From Reticulitermes speratus (lineage: Eukaryota > Arthropoda > Insecta > Blattodea > Rhinotermitidae): a stretch of DNA of 64,000 bases. The stretch covers positions 31,484,908 to 31,548,907 of the forward strand of contig JAJKFL010000003.1 in NCBI GenBank assembly GCA_021186555.1, read 5' to 3'. Below are positions 53,410-64,000 of the stretch, piece by piece. The translations under genes and the position numbers were made by a program. Every line of letters starts with the position of its first letter. Position 1 is the stretch's first letter. A model generated the notes under the pieces. The model ran no database searches, had not been told where the DNA came from, and saw only the letters and a program-made list of their open reading frames with translations.

Positions 53410-54800
53410 CAAGGCTGTCATGTAAACTTGACAGTCCTTAAGGATGGAATAAATCAGACCAACACACCAGGTGGCAGAGTTGTGGTGATGGTTGATAGTG
53501 TGCAAGTGTTTGACACTGTACCACACACCATGATCATAAACTCCCTTAAGGAACAAGGCATCCATCCTTATATTACCAGCATCATTTCCATGATGTATGT
53601 AGATACCACCACCATGCTAAGAGATGGTACACGCATCAAAATCAATTGGTGTCACACAAGGTGATCCCATGTCCCCCTCATTATTCAGTGCAGCCATAAA
53701 CCTGGTACTCTAGTGCCTGGTATTATTTGAAGGAGAGTTTAAAATTGGCAGTAACTACCTGAAGGCACTAGCTTTTGCCAGTGATGTTGCTTTGATATCT
53801 AATACAGTAGATCAAATGTGACACATTATAAGGATTCTTGAATGCAGTTTGTATGAAATGGACCTTCAGGTATTGATGACCAGATGTGCATCTTTCCCAG
53901 TTATTAACAAACATAAGGCTGGGCAGTAAAAGATCATCAACTTCAATGTAAGAATGTAGCTATTCTGTTCACTGGACCTGATGATACATTGCCATATCTG
54001 AGGGTTAATATTAACCCCTGGAATGGGAAATCAAAATTTAGTGCCAACAGGAAACTAACTCTGGTGGTAAACAGAATTGTAAAGCTGAAGTTGAAACTGT
54101 ATCAAAAGATCCACCTTATCAACTTAACTTTGCTCCAAAATTTTTGTACGTTCTAGTAGTAGATCCTTCCTCATTGGTGCTCCACCACTCTGTTGATGCT
54201 GAACTATGGCGGATCTTTTAAGAAGATGCTCCATATGCCCAGCAGACCTCCACTGGGTTTATGTATGTGAGGAAGAGAGATGGTGGCTTGGGACTACCTT
54301 GCTTAGCTAATCTCTTATCCCTTGCATACTAGAAGGCCAGCATTGTGTTGGTGAGGGTAGTTGATCCCATTATTGAGGAAATTATCCATTCCAATTACTG
54401 TAACACAAGAATGCATCCTGTGGTGCAGTCCCTTGGCTCCTACTGGCCCTGGACCCTGAATCAAATTAATAAATTAAACTGCAGAGTCAAGGTTGGAGAG
54501 AGCAATAAATGGGCTCATTGTTGCTCCCAAGGTTCTGGGGCTGATGACTTCCAGGATCCTTTGAGTGATCACTGGCACACAACATCCAGCTTTCTGAAAC
54601 ATCAATATATCAAGGTGGTGGAGGTTTGCAGTAACACACCTGGTGTTACAGTGAATCTACACTGCTTACGTTTATGTCCTGGCACTAAAGAAAGTAGAGT
54701 TAAGATGCACAACACCATAATGGGCACAGTTCACATCAAAATTATAGAAAAAAAATTGATACTGGTATTTGAAACCACATACTTTGGTAAAAAATAGCTA
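53410..54800 (+). mobile_element. R2-like LINE remnant (reverse transcriptase)
   Basis: GGRVVVMVDSVQVFDTVPHT (RT block A), then GVTQGDPMSPSLFSAAINLV in a shifted frame, ALAFASDVALISNT (active-site box, FADD-type reading FASDV), ECSLYEMDLQV with CASFP, then a C-terminal part around 54345-54790. Block order and wording resemble R2-clade elements (FDTV.H..I, GVKQGDP.SP.LFN, LAFADD..L, CV.F). Many frameshifts. Clade assignment is tentative. Confidence 0.6.
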
Positions 54801-55436
54801 CTTTTGCAAACAATTTCATGCTAGATGTTTTCATACACACATAGATCTAAACTGTTTAGCATTTGGTATCATATACCTCCGTCGATGGCTTACATGCATT
54901 TTTTTTATCATAAGACATGTTCTTTCAAAACCTGAAAAACTTGGCAGGCTGTAATAATGGTAGTCATTGTCCAGCTAAAGCTCGGATCTGTAAATGTGCC
55001 CTGTGTATAACAGACATGCCATATCTGGAAGGACTGAGATTAAATATATTGGACATGTATTAGGTGTTGGAATTGGTGCAGTGTATATGTCTTTGAAAAA
55101 AGTACTGGTTTTAAAGAATTATGATGTTCATTATATTTCAAATCCATTCCTAAGTGTAATAATTACAAAACCAGACTTTATATTGCGAGCTGTTCTTGTG
55201 TAAGGCATGAGAAAAAAGAAGTAACTGAATTTTACATGATAATGCTGGTCATGGTAATTTTAAGCAATTTACCTTTGTTTCTTTATATAATAGATGGCAG
55301 ATAAACTAACACCAAATTTGTCACAGGACTTCACTGAGGCTTATCTAGATGCTTTAATAATTCTGCTGTGTCCTGTATACTGCATCACACACACTTCCTC
55401 TTGGCACACATCTGATAGTCTTCCTGAAGGCCTTTT

Positions 55437-56110
55437 GCAGGGGTGGCTTGTCCATAAAGGCTGCAGGGCTGCAGCCCTCCCAGAAATTTTTTGGAAAATT
55501 AAACTACATATCTGAATAAAAGCTTTTGTTAGGAGATATGTACATTCTTTAAAACAATGTGAACGAAATCATTTTAAATTCAAATACTTGTGATGGACTA
55601 TACGCATTGTGGAAAGCAAGCGGGCTGTGCCCTGCCCAGATATTGTGCGTTGGGTCAGTGCAACTAGGCCAAGTGGTGGGTAGACTGTAGCAGCTAGCTC
55701 ATGAGCTGGGCGGCTGCCAGCACTGCAGCCAAATGAGGGTTTAACGGAGGACTTCGTAGATCTGTTTACCTTTTCTAACATTTCAAACGCTGGAATTTTG
55801 ATAACCATTTTTACCTAGCTGTTCCCAAACCCATATCTGTGAATGTTTTAATTTTAGTAGTTGCAATATTAAGATAAACATGAACAAGAACAGTGTGAAG
55901 AATTTACAGGGCACTGGTTTTTCGCAATTAACTCTTGCCGAGTAGACTGAGATTAAGAATTTATGTCATGCAACATCTGATTTAGTTATTTCTCAGTCAT
56001 CAAGCAGAATACAAACTTATGTGAGACAATTTAACCCTGCTACATATGGTAAACATAAGTGGTTGAGTGGCTGTGCTGAAACAAACACTTTGTTAGGCCT
56101 TCTCATTAAT
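55437..56110 (+). mobile_element. hAT-like (ZMYM1-type) transposon remnant
   Basis: The 5' part near CAGGGGTGGCTTGTCCATAA is followed by an ATG at 55880: MNKNSVKNLQGTGFSQLTLA, one TAG, then SRIQTYVRQFNPATYGKHKW and LSGCAETNTL. This is the N-terminal region (TTF-type, RIQTYVRQFNP..YGKHKWLCGC) of hAT-derived proteins annotated as zinc finger MYM-type 1. The catalytic part is absent; a different repeat begins at 56110. Confidence 0.7.
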
Positions 56111-56370
56111 CACATAATAGTCCTAGCCCCAGGCCTACCATAAGGAAGTCCCACGAGCTGCCACTGCCTTTTTGACACTGTTGAGGGCAGGGGGTACATA
56201 AATCCCAGGCACCATGTCACCTAGACAAAATCTGGTATGGTGGCACCTAATATGTTTGGGTTTTCAGTATGGAACTTGCTTCATGTCACCGCTCTGGCGC
56301 CTACAATTTTGAGGCGACTCCTAGATTTTTGGAAAAATTGTGCACCTCTTGTCTAGGGTTATATAAAAGA
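56110..56370 (+). repeat. Dispersed repeat, inverted copy of 50580-50790
   Basis: About 80 percent similar by eye to the reverse complement of 50580-50790; shared landmarks include TGGAACTTGCTTCATGTCAC and a terminal GTGCAC. It directly abuts the broken hAT-like frame, so it probably inserted into it. Confidence 0.65.
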
Positions 56371-57125
56371 AAGGGCTAGATATGCAACAGAATTGCTTGT
56401 GGGAACCACACAGAGTACCCCCAGACTTTCACCAAAAACTGTTTCAACTTGTTACATTGTGTAGATAGTGTTATGAAAAGAAGCACCAGCCGTGGAATTA
56501 CTTGGCATTGGTTTTAAATTTGTTGTAGGACACAGGTGATTTTCAGAGCATTCCAGATACCAGAATATCAGATAAAAGATCCCATATTGTACACGGAACA
56601 GAAGGAAAGGACACAAATATGGAGTTTGATCAGAATGATATGCAGTATTAAGTTTAACACTGGTGTATAAAATAAACAGATCATTTGTGCACAGTTCAGT
56701 TTTAATAGCAAAATAATATATGCAATTTTTGCAGAGGTTTTAATTTCCTTTCATTCATTCATAAATAATCAATAAATATACAATTATGTATACAGAACAC
56801 TTATAAGTGCAACTTATGTTAAATCTTATTTGTCACCTGATAAACATAGGGCCCCACAATCTGTGGATGTAATTTTGCAAACATGTCTTGCAAAGAAAAA
56901 TAACATGTTATATGGATTTTAGGCCACTATGTGAGCTTCAAGAAATCATCCCCTTTATTTCCCTTTGCAGTACACAGATCAGCCATGATGTGTGACAAAT
57001 GAATGGGTAAATTTATTCTACCAAACACCCTGGTCATTAATTAACATACTAGTATGAATGATCTTGTGATTCAGAAACAGTTCTGAATAAGCCAGAATAA
57101 AATCAAATGCCAACTGCAGACCTGT
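56371..57125. other. Non-coding stretch
   Basis: I see no gene or recognisable element. Confidence 0.5.
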
Positions 57126-57142
57126 AATTGAAGGCTTCCGCC

Positions 57143-57263
57143 GTGGTCGTAATGTTGCTTAGGGTTGTAGCCCGCATCAATTTTTGGTGTGTAACCAACG
57201 TTGGTTACACACCAAAAATTGACGCCAGGCTACAATCCAAAAACTTTAAGCAACTACAGACCT
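57143..57263. repeat. Large palindrome with 46-bp perfect core
   Basis: 57177-57222 is a perfect palindrome with no spacer (23-base arms around CAAC|GTTG). Imperfect arms continue outward: on the left TAGGGTTGTAGCCCGCA, on the right the complementary-type GCCAGGCTACAATCCA, with one indel of about nine bases. The right arm runs into an RT-like fragment. Confidence 0.9.
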
Positions 57264-57310
57264 GTCAATTTAAGTATTTCAAGGAGAATAACATGCAGCC
57301 TAACACAATA
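57225..57310 (+). mobile_element. LINE RT fragment (short)
   Basis: The frame reading PGYNPKTLSNYRPVNLSIS resembles the conserved NYRPVSL block of LINE reverse transcriptases. Only some 30 codons are recognisable. Confidence 0.5.
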
Positions 57311-60300
57311 TGTACCACAAGATTTAAAAATTATGACTAATCATGGATGTATACAAAACACAGACAACAATCACATGTGCTGCGATCATTATTGACATAA
57401 TGGATGCTGATGAAAGAAGAATAAGAGCCTTATATTTTTCAGGCATGTACACCTGAAGTGTGTATGATAACATGGCAACTTTTGCATGAGAACTTTGCCA
57501 AGTGGGGACACATACTGAAGGTACAAGAGACAAGAACAAATTGAACATTTCATGTCATATTTAGTTGCCCTGTCACTACAACTTTAAACTATATAACTCC
57601 GTCCATAATAATTACACGAGCTGTAAGTCTCGTGAATTTTTTATATTAAACTGTGAGTTAAAGATTGATGGAGAAAGCTACAATCTGAAAAATAACAATG
57701 ACAACATTATTAAAAACTAGTATTTTTCTTGGATCCTGTTTTCTCTTCAACAAGTCCAGAAGGGTCTAGTAATTCATTATAAATAGCAAAGACTAGAACA
57801 ATTTCTCAAATATTTTAGTTGTGTTTCAGTAACACTTGACTTTGTTGTGACAGGCAGTATAAATAATGATGCTGTTAATTACATACTTGCACATCTTCAT
57901 TCCTTCCAACTGATAGAGACACAGTATTTAAAACAGATGGTACAGAAACAAAGGGGCTCGTACCTGAATAAGGCTCTATTGACACACTGATGGTGGAAGA
58001 CTTCATGGATTATCAGACTTCTAAAAGCATTTCACAACTTGAAGAAATTGATAAAATAATGATCACAAACATCTGACAGAATAGTTTCAGTGCTGTCTTC
58101 TACCACCAGAATAACTTACACCTTGGTTAGCTCTCTGTGCTTAAATATCACCCATTTTACATATGACACTAATGTAATATGAATTATTTCAGTTTTTAAA
58201 ATTCTAATAGTGGAAGAAAAATGAATTACCTGAAATCCACTCATACAGATACAGAAGAGGCAAAACGTGTGAACTAAACATTCATATGTGAGTGACTATG
58301 TCCAAAATTGTACTAAACTGCAGTTCCTTTCTGTAAGTCAAATGTGCATTTCTCCAGCATGAACCAATAGCACAGGAAACCAACTTCCACTACACAGGTA
58401 TCAGTAAAGGACTCTCAGTGGATAAGAAATGAGAGTCTGACAAATCTTCCATGGGTTAAGTTAGAACACAATTACCATGTAACTAAAAGAAGAAAAAATT
58501 CTCTTACAACTAAAAAGATATTCTAAACAATTCAAGACAAAACATCAAGCAGCAGTAGTTTCCCATACTGGACAGTGCAGGTACCAGGTACAGAACTCCT
58601 TTTATCTGGCACCACCGTTACTGGACAAGTGCTGGATTATCAAATATCCCAGATTATTAAACAGTACCTGTACTGACCTAATTTCTTACAGGTTATTTTT
58701 TGTTACTTTTGCAGCCAGCCAACAGAGAGTGTGCACTTGACAGTTATTTTTCATTTCATCATAAAAAAGCTTCACTTTTTCAATTATTATATGCCCAGTC
58801 ATGTGTTTTCCTTTGCAACGCATTGCTGTAAACCACTTATACAACACCAAGTCCAAGTGCCAAGTATCAGGATTTCCAGAGTATCAGCACCAGATTAAAG
58901 GAATTCTATTGTATTATGAAATGAAATAACACTTCAATACAAAGAGAGTGATAAATTGTTAACCATAAACCAATTCTGAATGCAAGTAATATCACCAAAT
59001 TATAAATCCTAATATCAGTACAGCTAACTCATGGAAGTGTGATGTGAGAAAAAGTTTTCAAGGGCTCTCTCGTCATTACTTAGAGAAGCTTTGGGAGCAC
59101 CAAGTTGCTATAAGAAGACAAGAAATGGAGCCTTACTGTACATAACTGTGGTAAGCCAATAGTTGATTCTGTTGACATGAAGCTGGTACAAACTGAAATA
59201 GCATACCAAAATCAATCTCCCCAAAATTCCCAACGATTTTTAAATTATTTCTCCTGTACTTCAAGTTTCAAACGTCAAAATGTAACAAATTAAATACATA
59301 GCCACATTTCTTACTATACTTTTCATTTAAAGAGATTTTTCAGCTTAAGACACACATCCCTATGAACTCATTATTATGAAAAAAGAGGGTCCAGTCAGTG
59401 TAAAAGCATTCATCTTTTTTCTACAAAACTATCCTACCATTTCTGTATAGTCATGTATCACTGTGTACCACAAAGTGGCACGCTGCAATCAGAAATGAAG
59501 GAAGATTTCACAATTTGTGTAGTTACAAGTTCCATGTTATGCATATGGAAGATTTGGAAGGAGAGGTAGGATTATGCATAAAAGAGAAGGAAAAAGATCA
59601 GAAAGCAGTATGTCACCATTTCTTCTGTTGCAGGGTATACTGCAAATGAACAGCCCAGAGTTTGTGATTTCTCTGTTTATAAAGGGCCTAAATTTTTAAT
59701 CCCTATGAGGTGAAAGAACAAGTCACAAAGAAAACAAATTGTGAGATTCACATTTTAAAGCATAAAGCACACACATTCTATTACAAACTCAAGTGCACTA
59801 CCTGAAGTAAACAACAAACTATATCCCCCTCACCCCACCAAAAAATAGAAGGGGGTGGGGGAAAGTATGCTAATAAAGAGGTCTTGAAGCAAGATAAAAA
59901 CCACAATTGTTTCTGCTTCTGCTATTCTACATTATGAGAACAATATTCACACAAACACAACGGAAACAAATCTAACACCAGGTACAAAAATTAAAGTAAC
60001 ACACATATAGTGTACTTCTTTGTGGGTGGATAAAACTATGCACAACACAATCACAGCTCTATCCACATATTACATAACTCAGTCCCTTTGTAATTACTTA
60101 AGCTGCAACCACTACACACCTAACTGGCCATGCAAGAAGACTTCAATTTTAACTGTCTAAGATTTTAAGTTTTAAATTTTTCCTCAATTAAATGTGATTT
60201 TAATAGTAACATAATTTTGGATCATATTTTAAAACAAGCAAATACGAGTATAGCTTCATGTAATTCCTTATATGGCCTGGACTCATACCAAACATTCTAG

Positions 60301-60590
60301 GTTAATTAAGGTAACATCCAGAATTCAAAGGAATGATTCTGGACAAGCCTTAAACACAAAGTAAAATAGCTGGAGACAGCCTAATAAGGGTAGTGGCATA
60401 ATAAGCATTAATTATAAACTACACATGCAGTATATGTAAAATGAAGGTAATAAACAAACATAATTTTTATCACAAGAATGAATATACAGAGTGAAGAAAA
60501 CTGCATTGCCAAACCAACAGACAATCTACACCACAACACAAGATATAAATATTTTATGAACACAGGCCTTCTGAAGCTGGTATCCGAGTC
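57311..60590. other. Non-coding stretch
   Basis: Contains the Tigger-like MITE at 58585-58915 and otherwise nothing I recognise. Splice-like motifs on the minus strand near 57965-58025 do not give an in-frame exon with the exon at 63676-63837. Confidence 0.5.
58585..58915. mobile_element. Tigger-like MITE
   Basis: The left end CAGAACTCCTTTTATCTGGCACC is the imperfect reverse complement of the right end AGCACCAGATTAAAGGAATTCTATTG. The inner GGATTATCAAATATCCCAGATTA is typical of Tigger-derived repeats. Non-coding. Confidence 0.6.
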
Positions 60591-61190
60591 ATGGCCTCCT
60601 GACGATTAGAAGTGTCCACCTTGAGTTTCCATGCAGGCACTGCAAAAGACAGACTTCTGGGACCCTACTTTCTTTCAACATGTCTGACTAGGGCTGTTTA
60701 CCATGATTTCCTACAAAATGTCCTTCCACAGCTGTTGCAAGATGTGGATCAGTTATGTTTCATGCATGATAATGCTCCAACATATTTTCTTCTTGCACTT
60801 GGGAATTCTTGAACAATGTGTGTCTAGAACAATTGATAGGATGAGGTGGACCGACAGCATGGCCTGATCATTCCCCTGATTTATCTCTGGGGACATTTAA
60901 GTCTACTGTTTGTGCTACACAAGGCAGTGACATCCAGGAGCTGCAACAACATTAGAGAATGGATTTGAGATGATTCATACAACACCTGGAACTTTCCAGC
61001 GAGTCAGGCAATCACTGTTTAGACGTGCAACATGCTGCGTTGACACTCAAGGTGGACACTTTGAACATTTTCTTTTAACTTCAGGAAGCCATAACTTGAA
61101 ACTATGCTTCAGGAGGCCTATGTACATAAACAATTTATTTTAGATTGTGTAGACTCACCTTCTGTAGGTTTGACCGTGCATTTTTTGTTC
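60590..61190 (+). mobile_element. Tc1/mariner-like transposase fragment
   Basis: LLGPYFLSTCLTRAVYHDFL, QNVLPQLLQDVDQLCFMHDN, AP and then several frameshifts with WPDHSPDLSLG-like sequence (about 60865-60895). Matches the family reading IGPYFF...YL.FLQ..LP.LLEDV......WFMHDGAPPHF. The His-Asp of FMHDNAP, including the second catalytic Asp, is kept. Decayed. Confidence 0.7.
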
Positions 61191-63675
61191 ACCCTCTATA
61201 GCCGTAACATTCAATGTAAGTTTCCAAATCCCACTACTTCAATTCCTCATTCACAGCAGTACCATCAATTATTTGTTAAGTAGCTGTACTGATCACACAT
61301 TTAACATATTACGCCTTTATTTGTTTTCTATAGCTTGTAATTTTTTTATTTTCTGATGTCATAATAATCACTGAGGTCACAGCAGGTATCTACTTTGACC
61401 TCGTTTAAGTAAATTTTCTTGTTTATTGGGCATGTAGAGACATGGAAGCCAACTACACACAGTAAATGACTATTACAGCTACGTGATTCAGAACTGTCAT
61501 TGCTAGCATAATATTGTCTCAAGGAACATATACTCATATACAATGAATAATGACAAATACACAGAGCATACATGTTGATGATACCCTTCATTGTCTTAAT
61601 AACACTAACAAACCAGATAAAACAATCAGTATTTTTTCAACAATATGGAAAGCTGTTGTCTTTTACAAATCAAGTTTTTAGAATAAACTACTATATGAAT
61701 GTCACACTCCAGACAAACAGATTTGGTTAGTGAGGAAATGAAAACATCCCTGATCACAAAAACAAACATCTTGGCTTGTAATGAACAATTTGTTCCTGTC
61801 TGTTAAATGGCCCAAACAATCATATTTCCACAGCATTAATATAACATGACGAACACACACTTCACTGGTATAAATAATTGCTCTGAGAGCAGTGGCCCAT
61901 ATAACGCAAACTTATCATCCACTTAAACAGACCATTTCCAAATATTCTGGTGTTTAAATTGCGAGGAAGAATCAAGATGTAGAAAACACAGCTTGGTGAT
62001 GCAAAGTGCTGGAACAGTTGCTGCTATAAGCTGCTTTGTGTGTCACAAATGGCATATAAGTGAAACAAAATTGTGCGGAAGATTCCACATATAATTTTTC
62101 AAGCCCATAACTTCCTTACCAATTATGTACTGAGCAGACACATAGAAACTGTGTCTACAATCTGGAGCACACAGTTACAATGGTGACATGGTACTACACC
62201 TTCATTAGCTCGACCATTTTATTCACCAACCACTACAAAAGAAATTACACTGTAATTTAAGCAGTAAAAACATACATGTACAAAAGAAAATCATCATCCA
62301 GACTTTTCCAAAATAAAACACACTACCGGTACCTAACAAAAGTTGGAGAAAGGAAGACAAAACAATATCTGAACACAAACTGTTTGGCTGTCTTCAATAC
62401 CCTCACAGTGACCTGCTGGAGTATCAATGTTCATGAAGTAACCATCATAAGTATGCACATTTAGTCTCAACATAGGCAGTGGGTTAAACAACATGTTACC
62501 ACCTATGCAACTGCCTGGTGTCACAACACAGAGACCACCAGCAAAGTTTTAGCTGCTGTGGAAACCACAACTCTCACATAAATTCAGATCAGCATACAAG
62601 TGATGGGAAAAATATATAGTACAAAGGTTTCCTTGAACAGATGGATATCAACATGTAACATGCATACACACATATTATGCATGTATGTATGTATGTATGT
62701 ATGTAGGCATGCATGCACAGTCAAGTATAACTGCACACACATAAACACACAGTGTTATACTGAACACAGAAATTGCCTGTATAAACAACTGTAGGAAGTG
62801 TATACACAGTGCAAAAATTCTGACATGTTCACTGCCTCTAGACTGCAAAAATCTTTTGTTTAATTTTCTAAAAAAGTAAGAAAACAGTAAATGCATATTC
62901 ATCATTTCTGTTTACAAGTGACGTTCAAAAGACATTTCACTCTGATAAATGTCTAAGCGACTGACACTCAAAATGCAGCCAGAAATGTAGGTAGCTGTAC
63001 CTTATACGAAGTGTTTGTTAATGAGTCTGATTTTAATCAAAAGAGGAGTGTGCAGACAAATTTCAGTACAACCCCACACTATCAAATTTAATTTAATTGT
63101 TCATAAAAACTGCTGTACAAAATTTGCCTTAGCTGTATGTTGCGATGTGCTACTAGTCATGGTGGTTTTTATGTCAAACAAAATAAAATTATACATAATG
63201 CACACATTCAGAAGAAAGTTTAAAGCACACTTCAACATTCTTCTGAATGTCCAATGTCATAAGACACATTTCTGATCACTGATATCAACAGCATCCACAT
63301 ATTTTGTATAGTTTATAATTGATAGGCACAATATAATGACTTTCTGGCTCTCTCTACCACTTTATTGGGTAATGTCTCATCAATTAGAATGTTCAAGTTG
63401 TGGAAAGAAGAAATATAACACAGTTATCTTGTTATGATATACGGGTGACACCTTCATTTTGAAGTAAATTCTTTTTATTCAATTTCAAATTTCTTGGCTT
63501 TTTTTTAATTCACTCAGTCAACCCATTCTCCATACCCAAAAGTTCCACAAACTATTGACTGAAAAAGGGTATCTAAATCTAAACAATCTGAGAGACATGC
63601 AATTAACAATTTAAAATCCTTTGTGACAAAATAATAAATGGGACAAGACAGCAAAAAAAAAAGGCCACTACTCAC
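61191..63675. other. Non-coding stretch
   Basis: An (ATGT)n microsatellite at about 62681-62708. I see no other recognisable element or exon; probably intron of the gene with the exon at 63676. Confidence 0.5.
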
Positions 63676-63837
63676 CTCTCTCATGTCTTTTGCCTGAATT
63701 AGAATCACCTTGCCAGACTCTCCATGTCCAAAAAAACCCAGCACTTTCTTCTTCTGTTCTCCTGTCGACAGGAAGATACCTTTCTCCACAATTCGAGGTG
63801 GTGCATTTAGTGATGCCCAGGTATAGTCCCAGTCCAC
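63676..63837 (-). CDS. Internal exon of an unidentified gene
   Basis: Acceptor TTTTGTCCTAG and donor GAG|GTGAGT; 162 bases, phase 0 at both ends, 54 codons. Starts VDWDYTWASLNAPPRIVEKG, contains FLSTGEQKKKVLGFFGHGES and ends ILIQAKDMRE. Balanced composition (Trp, Gly, charged residues, no low complexity), open only in the spliced frame, and good splice sites make a real exon likely. I do not recognise the protein. It may belong to the same gene as the terminal exon at 45829-46070 or to a separate one; the phases do not exclude either. Confidence 0.65.
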
Positions 63838-64000
63838 CTAGGACAAAATTAAAAAGTAAAACAAAAGGAAAGAAAAAAAAACATACAAAATTTCCGGGCT
63901 GGTAGAATGTTAGTTTTATTACCATAAAAAATGACCAATTTCATGCCTGTCTGCATGATCGGCTGGTACATCCTCTTATCGTTTCTCATTAAACCAACCA

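Overview
This window is eukaryotic nuclear DNA, almost certainly from an insect. It is AT-rich, its coding exons are small and spliced (GT...AG), introns are kilobases long, and it is packed with decayed transposons: RTE-type and CR1-type LINEs, Penelope-like, Tc1/mariner, pogo/Tigger, piggyBac and hAT-type DNA elements, and tRNA-derived SINEs. The SINE and RTE types resemble those I know from cockroaches, termites and stick insects, so a polyneopteran insect with a large genome is my inference. Nothing prokaryotic is present, and I see no CRISPR array or rRNA.

The main host gene lies on the minus strand from about 38.5 kb to the left edge. Nine coding exons can be joined with every reading phase agreeing: 38517-38499, 38231-38182, 21924-21768, 14481-14233, 10414-10096, 7601-7475, 3397-3332, 2824-2738 and 2300-2136. 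Together they encode 413 codons of a Ran-binding protein 3 (RanBP3) orthologue, a CRM1/exportin-1 cofactor. The start matches the vertebrate start (MADL). A GFVFGQNLHERV motif and a TGEEDEINILQ segment sit where vertebrate RanBP3 has FVFGQN..ERV and TGEEAESNVLQ. The Ran-binding domain itself must lie beyond position 1. A CpG-richer stretch with ATGGCGGAT and ATGGCGCCAT motifs marks the probable promoter near 38.5-38.6 kb.

The introns are a transposon graveyard. Intron 6 holds a Penelope-like fragment (GIY-YIG nuclease end) followed by a hammerhead-ribozyme-like hairpin. Intron 3 holds a CR1-type LINE, a decayed copy of an uncharacterised transposase-like protein, and Jockey-like and SINE sequence nearby. 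The 16-kb intron 2 holds a nearly complete RTE element, a nearly complete CR1-type element with an esterase-like ORF1, and piggyBac and mariner scraps. That CR1-type element is itself interrupted by a 163-bp hammerhead-like insertion with a 9-bp target duplication.

Right of 38.6 kb lie more LINE ends, a tandem SINE pair, a second RTE, a R2-like remnant, a hAT/ZMYM-like remnant and MITEs. Three further minus-strand host exons cannot be named: a terminal coding exon (45829-46070), a likely first exon with a CpG-richer upstream region (51912-52025), and a well-formed internal exon (63676-63837). These belong to at least one, probably two, genes whose other exons I could not find.

The most interesting signals are: (1) a dispersed family of hammerhead-like hairpins, CTGA(T/A)GA - 15-19 nt - (G/A)AAAC, at six sites on both strands; (2) the uncharacterised transposase-like protein at 19.2-20.4 kb; (3) a 46-bp perfect palindrome at 57.2 kb; (4) an inverted copy of a RanBP3 splice-donor region within the same intron; and (5) a ~140-bp repeat unit found in the same orientation at four places.
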